A stretch of DNA of 64,000 nucleotides. Source: Candidatus Obscuribacter phosphatis. Lineage in GTDB: Bacteria > Cyanobacteriota > Vampirovibrionia > Obscuribacterales > Obscuribacteraceae. Where the stretch lies: NCBI GenBank assembly GCA_001899315.1, contig MOYA01000001.1, positions 478,859 to 542,858 of the forward strand, in the 5' to 3' direction. The position numbers were made by a program, and so were the translations under genes. Position 1 is the first letter of the stretch, and every line of letters starts with the position of its first letter. Below are positions 1 to 6,707 of the stretch, piece after piece. The notes beneath the pieces were generated by a model, which was given only the letters and a program-made list of their open reading frames with translations, was not told the origin of the DNA and did not search any database.

Positions 1-137
1 CAGACCGATATCGGTTGGTTGAAATCGGGGGCTGTAAAAACAGACCGATATCGGTTGGTTGAAATCTGGGGCTGTGAAAACAGACCGATATCGGTTGGTT
101 GAAATCGGGGGCTGTAAAAACAGACCGATATCGGTTC
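1..137. repeat. 40-bp tandem repeat array with palindromic core
   Basis: Three full copies of a 40-bp unit begin at 1, 41 and 81, and a fourth partial copy begins at 121. Copies 1 and 3 are identical. Copy 2 differs at two bases (T for G in the G-rich part, G for A in the A-run). Each unit starts with the 12-bp perfect palindrome ACCGATATCGGT at unit positions 4-15. ACAG at the unit junction can pair with CTGT near the unit end, and CCGAT with the later ATCGG, so an alternative hairpin is possible in copies 1 and 3. The array may continue left of the window. No spacers separate the copies, so it is not a CRISPR. It lies upstream of the LRR gene at 205. Confidence 0.95.
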
Positions 138-204
138 AAGAATACTGGTACCAAGTGCTCGTTTTCGGGTACATCTTGAAAGAGCAGGCGGCAATTTTGA
201 ACAC

Positions 205-942
205 ATGGTAACTACTATTCCCGGTGAACGATTCGTTGAATTCCCCAGTGACCGGTCACTGGGCGAGCTTTACCTTGTTGGCAAGGAAGGAGCCGCGAGC
301 CTCCTCGGCGAAGCAAAGGGGGTTGTCAATGTTCCGGGTGGATTTAGCTTATCTCTAAGCTATAGCTTTGATCCAACTTACGGCTTAGCCGATCTTGCTC
401 GATTGCAAAAGGACGCCTTGTTCGGTCTTTCTCTTCTTGGTTCCGACGTTGCCTCTTCCGAATTGCAGTTTTTACTTAGTCTTTCCGAACTGAAAGAGTT
501 GGACCTAAGTTGCACCCGTATTGGTGATGAAGCACTTCAGTTCGTCTCCGAATTAAGGCAGCTTCGCAGGCTCTCCCTAGCTTCCACTTCAGTTTCAGAT
601 AGTGGTCTGAAACTGCTTAGTCAGATAGCAGGGTTGGAAGAAATCTTGTTAGATGGCTCTCTAGTTACAGACCAAGGGCTTGATGCGCTTTCTTCTTTGA
701 GTAGATTGAAGGTTTTGTCCCTGTCCTATACCAAGGTTTCTGGTAAAGGGCTCTCTCGCTTGCGCGGTCTGACAACTCTTGAGGTCTTGCGTCTTAATTC
801 GACGCTTGTTGATGACAACGGTGTGCAGCATGTTCAGCGGCTTTCAAATCTACGCGAGCTTTGGTTGCAGGGTAACGAGATCAGCCGGCCCGCCTTGGTC
901 GAGCTTACGAAATGGCTCAGTGATTGTCAGATCATGCGTTGA
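205..942 (+). CDS. leucine-rich repeat protein
   Basis: The 245-residue product is built from about seven 23-24 residue leucine-rich repeats between residues 60 and 235, with the pattern L..L..LdLs.T.i.D.gL. This is the RI/cysteine-containing-like subclass often seen in environmental bacteria. There is no signal peptide and no membrane segment, so it is probably a cytoplasmic protein-interaction scaffold. The first 55 residues are not LRR and are not recognised. The ATG at 205 lacks a convincing Shine-Dalgarno sequence, so the start is uncertain. It is preceded by the 40-bp tandem array and followed by 15-bp repeats, so it stands alone between repeat tracts. The partner is unknown. Confidence 0.8.
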   Translation: MVTTIPGERFVEFPSDRSLGELYLVGKEGAASLLGEAKGVVNVPGGFSLSLSYSFDPTYGLADLARLQKDALFGLSLLGSDVASSELQFLLSLSELKELDLSCTRIGDEALQFVSELRQLRRLSLASTSVSDSGLKLLSQIAGLEEILLDGSLVTDQGLDALSSLSRLKVLSLSYTKVSGKGLSRLRGLTTLEVLRLNSTLVDDNGVQHVQRLSNLRELWLQGNEISRPALVELTKWLSDCQIMR

Positions 943-956
943 TTTTTAGGTCTGTT

Positions 957-1046
957 GTTTCGAAAGCCAACTTCCCTAAATTCAACTTCTCGAGATTCGA
1001 CTTTCCTAAATTCAACTTCCCGAAAGCCAAGCTTCCGCAAGTCAAC
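957..1046. repeat. 15-bp imperfect tandem repeats
   Basis: About six imperfect 15-bp units of the type TTCCCTAAATTCAAC run from 957 to 1046, with units beginning at 972, 987, 1002, 1017 and 1032. The unit length is a multiple of three, so one frame stays open and would encode a Ser/Thr/Lys-rich pentapeptide repeat. That frame has no ribosome binding site and then runs antisense into the dehydratase gene, so it is read here as non-coding minisatellite DNA. It fills the gap between the convergent genes ending at 942 and 1054. Confidence 0.8.
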
Positions 1047-1053
1047 TGTTTCG

Positions 1054-2025
1054 CTAGTTTGCCTGCTCGGTTTCGATGATGCGGCAGTAGACAGTCGGGT
1101 CTACGTTTCCGCCGCTCAAAACCAAGAGCACCGGTTTGTCCGACTGAAAGTGCTCGCGGTTCTGAATTAAGGCAGCCAGCGGCAGCGCACCGGTTGGCTC
1201 CACCTTAAGATTGGCATATTTGAAGAGCAGAAAAACTGCCTTCCTGATATTTTCTTCACTGGCTTCCAAAATTGATTTGACAGATTCTTTGATGATTTTG
1301 AAGTTGCGTTGTCCCAGGCTGAGAGTGCGTGCACCGTCTGCGAGCGTGGGCGGCTCGCTATCGTTTGCCACCAAGGCGCCGCACTTTAGAGAGCGGCAGG
1401 CGTCATTCGCCATCGCAGGCTCTGCCCCGTAAATGGTGCCTTTGTGGCCGGCTTTGGCAAGCCCAAGCGAGATGCCGCTGATTAGTCCGCCACCACCGAC
1501 GGGGACAATTATTTTTTCAAAGTCTAGTTGGGCTAACTCTTTGCCTAGACTAGAGTTGCCTGCTATTACTCTATCATCGTCATAGGCACTGATTGTCTCG
1601 ATATCAGGGTTGGCTGCGGCGATCTTGCTCAAAGCTTGGGCGCGCGTTTCTTTTGTGGTATCGACGAGAACAAGGTTGGCGCCAAACGATTTGACTGCTT
1701 CCATCTTGATTCGAGATGCCTGTTCGGGCATGACTATAGTGCAAGGTTTTCCTACTATTTGTGCGGCTTTTGCCAGAGCCTGACCAAAGTTGCCTGAAGA
1801 AGCCGCCAGAAGTTCTTTGCCCTGGCTGTTAAGCGCCGCGCAAATTGCGGCTCTGAATTTGAAGGAGCCGGTGTGTTGGAAAGTTTCGCTGGCAAGCAAA
1901 ATATCTAATGATAGATAATCGCAGAGCTGCAAAGGCTTGATTAAAGTGGTTTTGCGGCAATAACGCTCTACTTCATCAATATCTAGTGAAGTTTGATCGT
2001 TACTGCCGCAATTTTTAGATATCAA
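1054..2025 (-). CDS. PLP-dependent serine/threonine dehydratase-family protein
   Basis: This is a fold-type II PLP enzyme of 323 residues, close in length to biosynthetic-type serine/threonine ammonia-lyases without a regulatory ACT domain. The PLP lysine lies in TGSFKFRAA (about residue 57), the substrate/PLP loop is SSGNFGQALA (about 80), the phosphate-binding glycine loop is PVGGGGLISG (about 175), and SGGN is near the C-terminus. Such enzymes deaminate L-threonine or L-serine to 2-oxobutyrate or pyruvate. Threo-3-hydroxyaspartate lyase or serine racemase activity cannot be excluded. The only available start is TTG at 2025, 18 nt after the stop of the upstream gene on the same strand, so the two may be co-transcribed. 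No ACT domain suggests no allosteric control by isoleucine. Confidence 0.85.
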   Translation of the reverse strand: MISKNCGSNDQTSLDIDEVERYCRKTTLIKPLQLCDYLSLDILLASETFQHTGSFKFRAAICAALNSQGKELLAASSGNFGQALAKAAQIVGKPCTIVMPEQASRIKMEAVKSFGANLVLVDTTKETRAQALSKIAAANPDIETISAYDDDRVIAGNSSLGKELAQLDFEKIIVPVGGGGLISGISLGLAKAGHKGTIYGAEPAMANDACRSLKCGALVANDSEPPTLADGARTLSLGQRNFKIIKESVKSILEASEENIRKAVFLLFKYANLKVEPTGALPLAALIQNREHFQSDKPVLLVLSGGNVDPTVYCRIIETEQAN

Positions 2026-2043
2026 GTCAGCTGAGCTTGCAGG

Positions 2044-2943
2044 TTAAAGCGGGTTGTTAACCTTTTTGCTGGCTGTCTGCTTGTTCTTGAAGCCCCAGAT
2101 TTTGAATTTAGAAAGACCGGAGGGTCCGCTCTGTGCGCCAATCGGTGTGTTGGCGATAGGCGAGGGGGTGAGCTGATTTTCTTTCTTGGTGATGAGCGGA
2201 GCTGCGCTGCCCGAGGTAGAAAGATCAGCTGTTTGGGTGTTCATGCCAGCGGTCTTCTGCATGGGGCTCTTCTTGCCTATACCAGCCAGTTTTCCGAAAG
2301 TTGTCTGGGTCCCGTCTTTTACAGCCGAGCCCGTGCTCATGAGCTTTTCGCCGACAACGCCTGTGCCGGTCTTGAGGGCGTCACCGGTGCTCTTCATTCC
2401 TTTAGCAAGGAAGGAACCTGAAGCTTTAGCACCACCAGCGATGCCGGAGCCGACTTTCATTGTGCCGGAGACCACGCCGGATGTTGCTGCTTTGAAGGTT
2501 TTGCCGCAGCCGGTTGAGATGGTCTTTAGTCCGTCCATCATGCCGCCGCCGCCTCCGGCTTCACCGATTTTCTCTTTGGTGGTCTCGGAAACTTTGGTTG
2601 ATGGTTCGGGGGCTAGTTCTGCTACTTCGCTATGTTTGATTGTTTTGGACTTAGCGCCCGGTGTGGAAACAATGGTCTGAGTCGAATTTAGATCATTGTT
2701 CTGTGGGGCTGGTTTTTTGGTTTCTACCGGCTTTTTCTTGCCCAGCGAAACCAGAGGAAGTCCAAATTTTTTCTGTGCCTTCTTAGCCTTGGCGGCTGCC
2801 TGCGATTCGGCTGTGGGAGCCTGCACGCTGGCATATGGGTCCAGAGCGGACTGCGGGTTGGCGAAGGCTGCACCGAGGCTCAATGTATATGCTGCAACGG
2901 TGGTGACAATTATTGTCTTTTTCGCGCTGACTGCAATAACCAT
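2044..2943 (-). CDS. exported Gly/Thr/Lys-rich repeat protein
   Basis: The ATG at 2943 is chosen over the longer frame opening at 3057. It is preceded by GGGAG at a usable distance and directly begins a signal peptide (basic start, hydrophobic segment, cleavage after AAFA near residue 28). The 299-residue product has a proline/lysine-rich first half. Between about residues 130 and 235 there are degenerate 11-12 residue amphipathic repeats rich in G, K, T, S and A (for example KSTGDALKTGTGVVG), resembling LEA or apolipoprotein-like segments. The C-terminal tail is basic and low in complexity. I do not recognise a family. It is probably periplasmic or cell-surface and lies directly upstream of the dehydratase gene on the same strand. 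Confidence 0.65.
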   Translation of the reverse strand: MVIAVSAKKTIIVTTVAAYTLSLGAAFANPQSALDPYASVQAPTAESQAAAKAKKAQKKFGLPLVSLGKKKPVETKKPAPQNNDLNSTQTIVSTPGAKSKTIKHSEVAELAPEPSTKVSETTKEKIGEAGGGGGMMDGLKTISTGCGKTFKAATSGVVSGTMKVGSGIAGGAKASGSFLAKGMKSTGDALKTGTGVVGEKLMSTGSAVKDGTQTTFGKLAGIGKKSPMQKTAGMNTQTADLSTSGSAAPLITKKENQLTPSPIANTPIGAQSGPSGLSKFKIWGFKNKQTASKKVNNPL

Positions 2944-3126
2944 ATTTAGGCTATCTCCCTTTAACTGGTGTTGTCTGAATGACAAAAGCCATTTATAGCA
3001 CATTCTGGATAAGTAGTAAGGAGCCGTAAAAGGGCAACCATTCATCGAATGAGGCAAATTACAAGGGGACAGGCTTTTCTTAGAATGCTCATAACTTTCT
3101 CACAACTTTGCAATCTCTCCCTGGGG

Positions 3127-3285
3127 GAGCCGAAATACCCTAAGTACCCCAGATACTCTAAATGCCCTAGATGCCCAAAGTGCCCCGAGCGCCCTAAATG
3201 CCATAAATCCCATAAATCCCATAAATCCCATAAATCCCATAAATCCCATAAATGCCCTATGTGCTCTAAGCGCCCGCAACGCCAA
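3127..3285. repeat. 9-bp minisatellite
   Basis: Five perfect copies of CATAAATCC occupy 3202-3246 and a sixth copy with one mismatch follows at 3247-3255. Decayed 9-bp units extend outwards to about 3127 and 3285. The gene-free stretch 2944-3668 consists of this array plus unstructured sequence. Both strands have an open frame through the array because the unit is 9 bp (HKS repeats on plus, GFM repeats on minus). Neither frame has a ribosome binding site or non-repetitive protein-like sequence, so no gene is called. Confidence 0.9.
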
Positions 3286-3668
3286 AGCTCACCTCTGTGC
3301 CATGCCGACTGTCAGCCAATTTAGCTTTGGCTTGAGCTAAGGCTTGAGTGATTGCAAAATCAGAGACATATTTCAGAGACATATTAAAGAACAGTTGCTA
3401 AAGAGGGTCTGGTTTCCCGTCCAAACCTTGTCCATTTTGAGAAGACCAGCGCCAGTGCCTGCTTTGAGGCTTTCCCAAGATGTTAGTAACAGATGCTACG
3501 AAGAGCCCGGCTTCGGCGTATATCTTTTGATGTCCCTCAAGAGATCCTTCTAAGATTGCCTGGGGCGATGGGAAATTAAATAAGACCAATCTAGTTTGGT
3601 GTATATTAAAAGAGTCGATTTTTTTAGTGTCTATGTCTTGTTGACAACCGGGAGTGATTCTACAGTTT

Positions 3669-3800
3669 ATGGAAGCGACTTTTGAAACTAAACCAGAGTT
3701 ATTCGTAGCCATTGTTCTCGGGGTGAGTCTACTTGTGTTCCTGGGATTGGGCGCCAAGAAAGCTTTCTTCGAGCCCTACAGCGGACCCGATGAGTCCTGA
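3669..3800 (+). CDS. 43-residue single-TM mini-protein, PsbN-like in layout
   Basis: An ATG at 3669 opens a 43-codon frame ending in TGA at 3798-3800. The product has a short acidic N-terminus, one hydrophobic helix (residues 11-28), a KK pair at the membrane edge, then AFFEPYSGPDES. Length, topology and residue pattern (M-E-x-T start, LFVAI, LLV, G, AF, P, S, DP/DE tail) resemble PsbN, the 43-residue protein conserved in photosynthetic cyanobacteria. The similarity is from memory and single-helix proteins converge easily. GGGAG lies about 14 nt upstream of the ATG, which is long. A TATATT box occurs at about 3601. It is convergent with the membrane-protein gene at 3852. Confidence 0.5.
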   Translation: MEATFETKPELFVAIVLGVSLLVFLGLGAKKAFFEPYSGPDES

Positions 3801-3851
3801 TATCCTGATAGTCGCGTGGCTCAAATCACAGTTTGATCTGGGTCTTAAGAG

Positions 3852-4790
3852 CTAATCCTCTTTTGACTTTCTGTATTTCGCTCTTATCAGACCGCCTAGC
3901 CCCAGCATGGCTAAAATGCCGAGCAGGCGATTGCCGATGCGTGGCAAGGGTCCCAAGTCGGGAATTAAGGCAAGTAAGCTCAAAAGAGTAATTGTAATTG
4001 TCAGCGCAAAGAGCTCTGCTTTGCGGCTTGTTTTGCCGATCTTTTCGATTAGGCTGAGAGACAGTGCATTAGCACCCACTGCTATGCCGACCAGATAGGC
4101 AAGTTGCGTAAAGCCGGTCAACATCAGCCCCAATGGCGATAAGGCATCGCTATAAAATGCTGCTTTGGTCAGAGTCATCACTATGGCAGTAAATACGAAA
4201 GCGGCAGTGAGGCTGAGAAAGATACCCTCGCGACATTTTTCTGTTGCTTCCTTGAGGCTCTTGGGCGCGAAAAACCGCAGTACCAAGGTCATGAACATGA
4301 TGATGGCAAAGACAAAGCCCGGTCGCCAGGTTAAGTTCAGGGCTTTTCTCGAATAGATGAAGGGATACCTGATTTCTTTCGGAAAAGTGACGTCATTAGC
4401 TTGGGTCAGCCTTTGCCAGGCTCTTTGTTGCAGCATTGCTTCCAGTCCAGCGGGCTTCACCTGCTGCCCGGGCTTATTTAGTGCCTGTCCAGAATATGCC
4501 TGTCCAGAATGTGCCTGTCCGGAATTTGTTAGCCCAGGTTCTGCCTGCCCATTCTGTGCCTGTCCAGAATGTGCCTGTCCGGAATTTGCTAGCCCAGGTT
4601 CTGCCTGTCCAAGTTCTGTCTTTTCAGCGTGTGTGTTTTCAGTATGCGCCTGTTCGAGTTTTGCCTGTTCGGGTTGTGTCTGCCCTGGTGCCATAAACAA
4701 GCCAATTTGCAAAAGCAGAAAGACCAGCAAGCCGACCAAAACTTGCGGCAGACGTATTTTATTTGATATCGATTGATCAGGCGCCGGCAT
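3852..4790 (-). CDS. multi-pass membrane protein with GQA-type repeat domain
   Basis: The 312-residue product has an N-terminal hydrophobic helix (about 13-33), then a hydrophilic segment (about 35-108) made of pentapeptide-like repeats of the type SGQAH/EPGLA/NSGQA. Five hydrophobic helices follow (about 150-170, 190-215, 220-250, 258-278, 286-303) and a basic C-terminus. I do not recognise a family. The ATG at 4790 overlaps the anti-sigma gene by 14 nt, so it is the last gene of the Spy-like/sigma/anti-sigma cassette and probably acts with it, for instance as an envelope component. The repeat part is encoded by nested 15-bp/60-bp DNA repeats and is likely to vary in length between strains. 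Confidence 0.65.
   Translation of the reverse strand: MPAPDQSISNKIRLPQVLVGLLVFLLLQIGLFMAPGQTQPEQAKLEQAHTENTHAEKTELGQAEPGLANSGQAHSGQAQNGQAEPGLTNSGQAHSGQAYSGQALNKPGQQVKPAGLEAMLQQRAWQRLTQANDVTFPKEIRYPFIYSRKALNLTWRPGFVFAIIMFMTLVLRFFAPKSLKEATEKCREGIFLSLTAAFVFTAIVMTLTKAAFYSDALSPLGLMLTGFTQLAYLVGIAVGANALSLSLIEKIGKTSRKAELFALTITITLLSLLALIPDLGPLPRIGNRLLGILAMLGLGGLIRAKYRKSKED
4491..4690. repeat. nested 15-bp / 60-bp coding repeats
   Basis: Imperfect 15-bp units of the type GCCTGTCCAGAATGT are arranged so that a roughly 60-bp block beginning near 4506 is repeated beginning near 4566 with few differences. More diverged units continue to about 4690. All lie within the membrane-protein gene on the minus strand and keep its frame, giving the SGQAH/NSGQA/EPGLA pentapeptides. 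The near-identity of the 60-bp blocks points to recent duplication. Confidence 0.85.
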
Positions 4791-5304
4791 AGGGATATCT
4801 GTTTTGCTGCTTTTCTAGAAGAGGTTTGAACGATAATACTACCAATAGTGCAATGCACCAAGAAACAATACTCCAGTCCACCATGCCGTCGTCGAGGCAA
4901 AGCAGGGCCGTTAAGCCAATAAATGAGAGAGCCATGGCAAGGGGCGGGCTTAGTCTTGCGGCTGTTTCTTTAGCTGTGCTTTCAATTTGTCCTTTTGCAC
5001 TTGCTCCCAGAGCGGCAAAATCAGCTTCCAGCGACTGCATTATCGACAAAGTCAGTTGCTCGTCTTGAGGCGCCGGCAGTTCAGCTGCTGCTTCAATAAG
5101 GGCACTGTTTTCCAGTTTATAGTTCAAGCATTCGTCGCAGTCGTTGATGTGTTCTTGCGCCCGTCCTGAAATAGCTAGGGACGGCTTTCCTTTGGCGTCT
5201 GACTGGCGGCGTCTGTCCACCAACGCCTCCATATATTCGTCAAGCTCAAGGCGAATCTCGTCGCATTTTGAAGCTGAATTTTCTTGATTTGATTCCAGAT
5301 TCAT
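4777..5304 (-). CDS. zinc-finger anti-sigma factor
   Basis: The 175-residue protein has an H-x3-C-x2-C signature (His52, Cys56, Cys59) typical of ZAS-type anti-sigma factors, and Cys14 could be a further ligand. Two hydrophobic helices follow (about 120-140 and 143-162), so it is predicted to sit in the inner membrane with the zinc domain in the cytoplasm, where it would hold the ECF sigma factor encoded just upstream. The ATG at 5304 has AAGGTG about 6 nt upstream. The 98-nt gap to the sigma gene is small and on the same strand. Assignment rests on the ligand pattern, topology and position. The periplasmic part after the helices is very short. Confidence 0.8.
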   Translation of the reverse strand: MNLESNQENSASKCDEIRLELDEYMEALVDRRRQSDAKGKPSLAISGRAQEHINDCDECLNYKLENSALIEAAAELPAPQDEQLTLSIMQSLEADFAALGASAKGQIESTAKETAARLSPPLAMALSFIGLTALLCLDDGMVDWSIVSWCIALLVVLSFKPLLEKQQNRYPYAGA

Positions 5305-5402
5305 GTTGTCACCTTGTCCTTACTAATTTCTTCGCTTCTTCCTGTCTTCAGATCTTCGTTTTTTAGAACTCAGTTTATTCTCATCGTTGCATCTTTGCTA
5401 AT

Positions 5403-5987
5403 TTACTGTTTGCTTGACTCGCGGTCGCCGCTGATTAGTTTGCGCAGGCGCTCTTTGGCTCGAAAGAGTAGGGTGCGCACATTGTTGTCGCTTTCTTTCA
5501 TGACAGTGGCTATGTCCTCGTAAGATAAGTCGAATTGATAGCGCAAAATAAAAGCTTGACGATAGCGTAGTGGTATCAAAGACAGTGCCCAACTGAGCTT
5601 CCCTAGAAAGAGACTTAGCTCTGCCTCCTTTTCGGTTGAAAGTGGTCCGACCGGCTCCAGATGCGGTTCTTCTTCTAGGATTGCATCTAAAGAGCGATTG
5701 CGTGCGACATTGGCAGAACGCAGATGGTCTAGGGCGCAATTGTTGGCGATTGTCAAAAGCCAGGTTTTGAAGGAACGTTTGCCGTCATAGCTTGCCAGAG
5801 CGCGAAAGGCTTTGACAAAGGTATCTTGGGTCAGATCGCGGCTGGCCTCTTGATCTTCAACGGCTCTGTATATCACTGTTGAAACTAAAGGTTGATAGAG
5901 CCGCACTAGGGTCTCAAAAGCTTTTCTATCGCCTTTGAGACTCTGTACGACCAGTTCTTGGTCTCTAGCTAGTTCAGATTCTGGCAT
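5403..5987 (-). CDS. ECF-type RNA polymerase sigma factor
   Basis: The protein has a region 2 with the core-binding and -10 recognition helix (LTQDTFVKAFRALASYD, then FKTWLLTIANNCALDHLR). It also has a region 4 helix-turn-helix (LRYRQAFILRYQFDLSYEDI, then a recognition helix ending NNVRTLLFRAKERLRK). About 194 residues is normal for ECF sigma factors. The ATG at 5987 is used here. A TTG five codons upstream at 6002 is also possible and neither has a strong Shine-Dalgarno. It lies between a Spy/CpxP-like gene and a zinc anti-sigma gene, the arrangement expected for a signal-released sigma factor. It probably reads the ECF-type promoter found upstream of the cassette. Confidence 0.93.
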   Translation of the reverse strand: MPESELARDQELVVQSLKGDRKAFETLVRLYQPLVSTVIYRAVEDQEASRDLTQDTFVKAFRALASYDGKRSFKTWLLTIANNCALDHLRSANVARNRSLDAILEEEPHLEPVGPLSTEKEAELSLFLGKLSWALSLIPLRYRQAFILRYQFDLSYEDIATVMKESDNNVRTLLFRAKERLRKLISGDRESSKQ

Positions 5988-6030
5988 TTTTTCTGATATC
6001 AATTGCCTTTTAGCATTTAGAGGCGAATCT

Positions 6031-6558
6031 TTAGAGTATAGCCTTTATTCTTTTGCCCAATTTTGCTTTTTGCTCGTCATCAAGCAGGGCTCTAATAGAA
6101 AGCATGGTTTCCAGCCGATCATCCATTAGACTTTCGCGCAGTTTTCTCAGTGCCAGCGCCTTATCTCTGATTGCCTGCTCGTTTGTGCCAGGGCTTGATA
6201 TCAGGGTGGCAAAGCTTTCTAGACCCTTGCGTAACTCTTCTCTTTTGCCTTGGTTGGCTTCTACTTTCTTATCGATCAGGGCGCCGATTTTTTCCTTTTG
6301 TTCTTCAGTGGCCCCGATTCTCTTGAAGAAGCGCTTTTGCATATGCTTAATCAGGGCTTGGCGAAATTCTGGATCGCCTTGCCCCGGCGCGCCCTCCGCG
6401 CCCTCCGCGCCCTCCGCCCCTGCAATCTCTTCATCTGTGGCGGCGTAGAGCTTTTCTTTTGCCTCCGATTCTGCGGGCATAAAGAGGTAACCCATGGTCA
6501 GAGCCAAAACTAGAGCTCCTGCGATTTTTCCTTTGCTATTTCTCAATTGGGCGAGCAT
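6031..6558 (-). CDS. Spy/CpxP-like periplasmic sensor protein
   Basis: The ATG at 6558 follows a perfect AGGAGG at a spacing of 7 nt. The longer frame from 6606 would start inside the promoter and is rejected. The 175-residue product has a signal peptide or anchor (about 10-32), an Ala/Gly/Glu linker (GAEGAEGAEGAPG, from 9-bp repeats), then an all-helical domain with two LTxxQ-like motifs (GATEEQKEKI near residue 85, LDDEQKAKLGKRI at the C-terminus). This matches the Spy/CpxP/CnrX family of periplasmic chaperones or metal/stress sensors. As first gene before the sigma and anti-sigma genes it is probably the envelope sensor, as CnrX is in the CnrYXH system. The signal sensed cannot be read from the sequence. 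Confidence 0.8.
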   Translation of the reverse strand: MLAQLRNSKGKIAGALVLALTMGYLFMPAESEAKEKLYAATDEEIAGAEGAEGAEGAPGQGDPEFRQALIKHMQKRFFKRIGATEEQKEKIGALIDKKVEANQGKREELRKGLESFATLISSPGTNEQAIRDKALALRKLRESLMDDRLETMLSIRALLDDEQKAKLGKRIKAIL

Positions 6559-6605
6559 TTCAGTCCTCCTTGTGAAGTATGTTGCTTGGCGCTCACACCA
6601 ATCCA

Positions 6606-6630
6606 TACGAAACAGGCGGCGAAAAGTTGC
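6606..6630 (-). promoter_or_regulatory. ECF-type promoter of the sigma cassette
   Basis: On the minus strand GCAAC (6630-6626) is followed, 16 nt after AAC, by CGTA (6609-6606). This matches the SigW/ECF layout AAC-N16-CGTA. The predicted transcription start is near 6598, giving a leader of about 40 nt to the ATG at 6558. It suggests the sigma factor drives its own cassette. It was judged by eye. Confidence 0.6.
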
Positions 6631-6707
6631 ATCTTTCCGGAGGAGGCAAGATTAAATTGTCTGTAGAATTCTGGAATCCAGTATCTAATCTTGAAGTCTA
6701 ATTTAGC

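Noticed and set aside
1-137. 40-bp repeats as a CRISPR array
   Set aside because: The copies are directly adjacent with no spacers, and no cas genes are present.
955-1170. 71-codon frame through the 15-bp repeats
   Set aside because: It has no ribosome site, its repeats give low-complexity peptide, and it continues antisense into the dehydratase gene.
3049-3324. Frames of 91 codons (plus) and 61 codons (minus) across the 9-bp minisatellite
   Set aside because: They are open only because the repeat unit is a multiple of three. They have no ribosome sites and no protein-like sequence outside the repeat.
3398-3757. 119-codon minus-strand frame overlapping the PsbN-like ORF
   Set aside because: The composition is not protein-like, there is no start signal, and it is antisense to a more convincing small membrane protein.
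4357-4776. Cys-rich frames on the plus strand with CPECACPE-type repeats
   Set aside because: They are antisense readings of the repeats in the minus-strand membrane protein, whose helices and operon position are convincing.
6559-6606. Longer start for the Spy-like protein at 6606
   Set aside because: The extension contains the promoter -10 element and lacks a ribosome site, whereas the ATG at 6558 has a perfect AGGAGG and begins the signal peptide.
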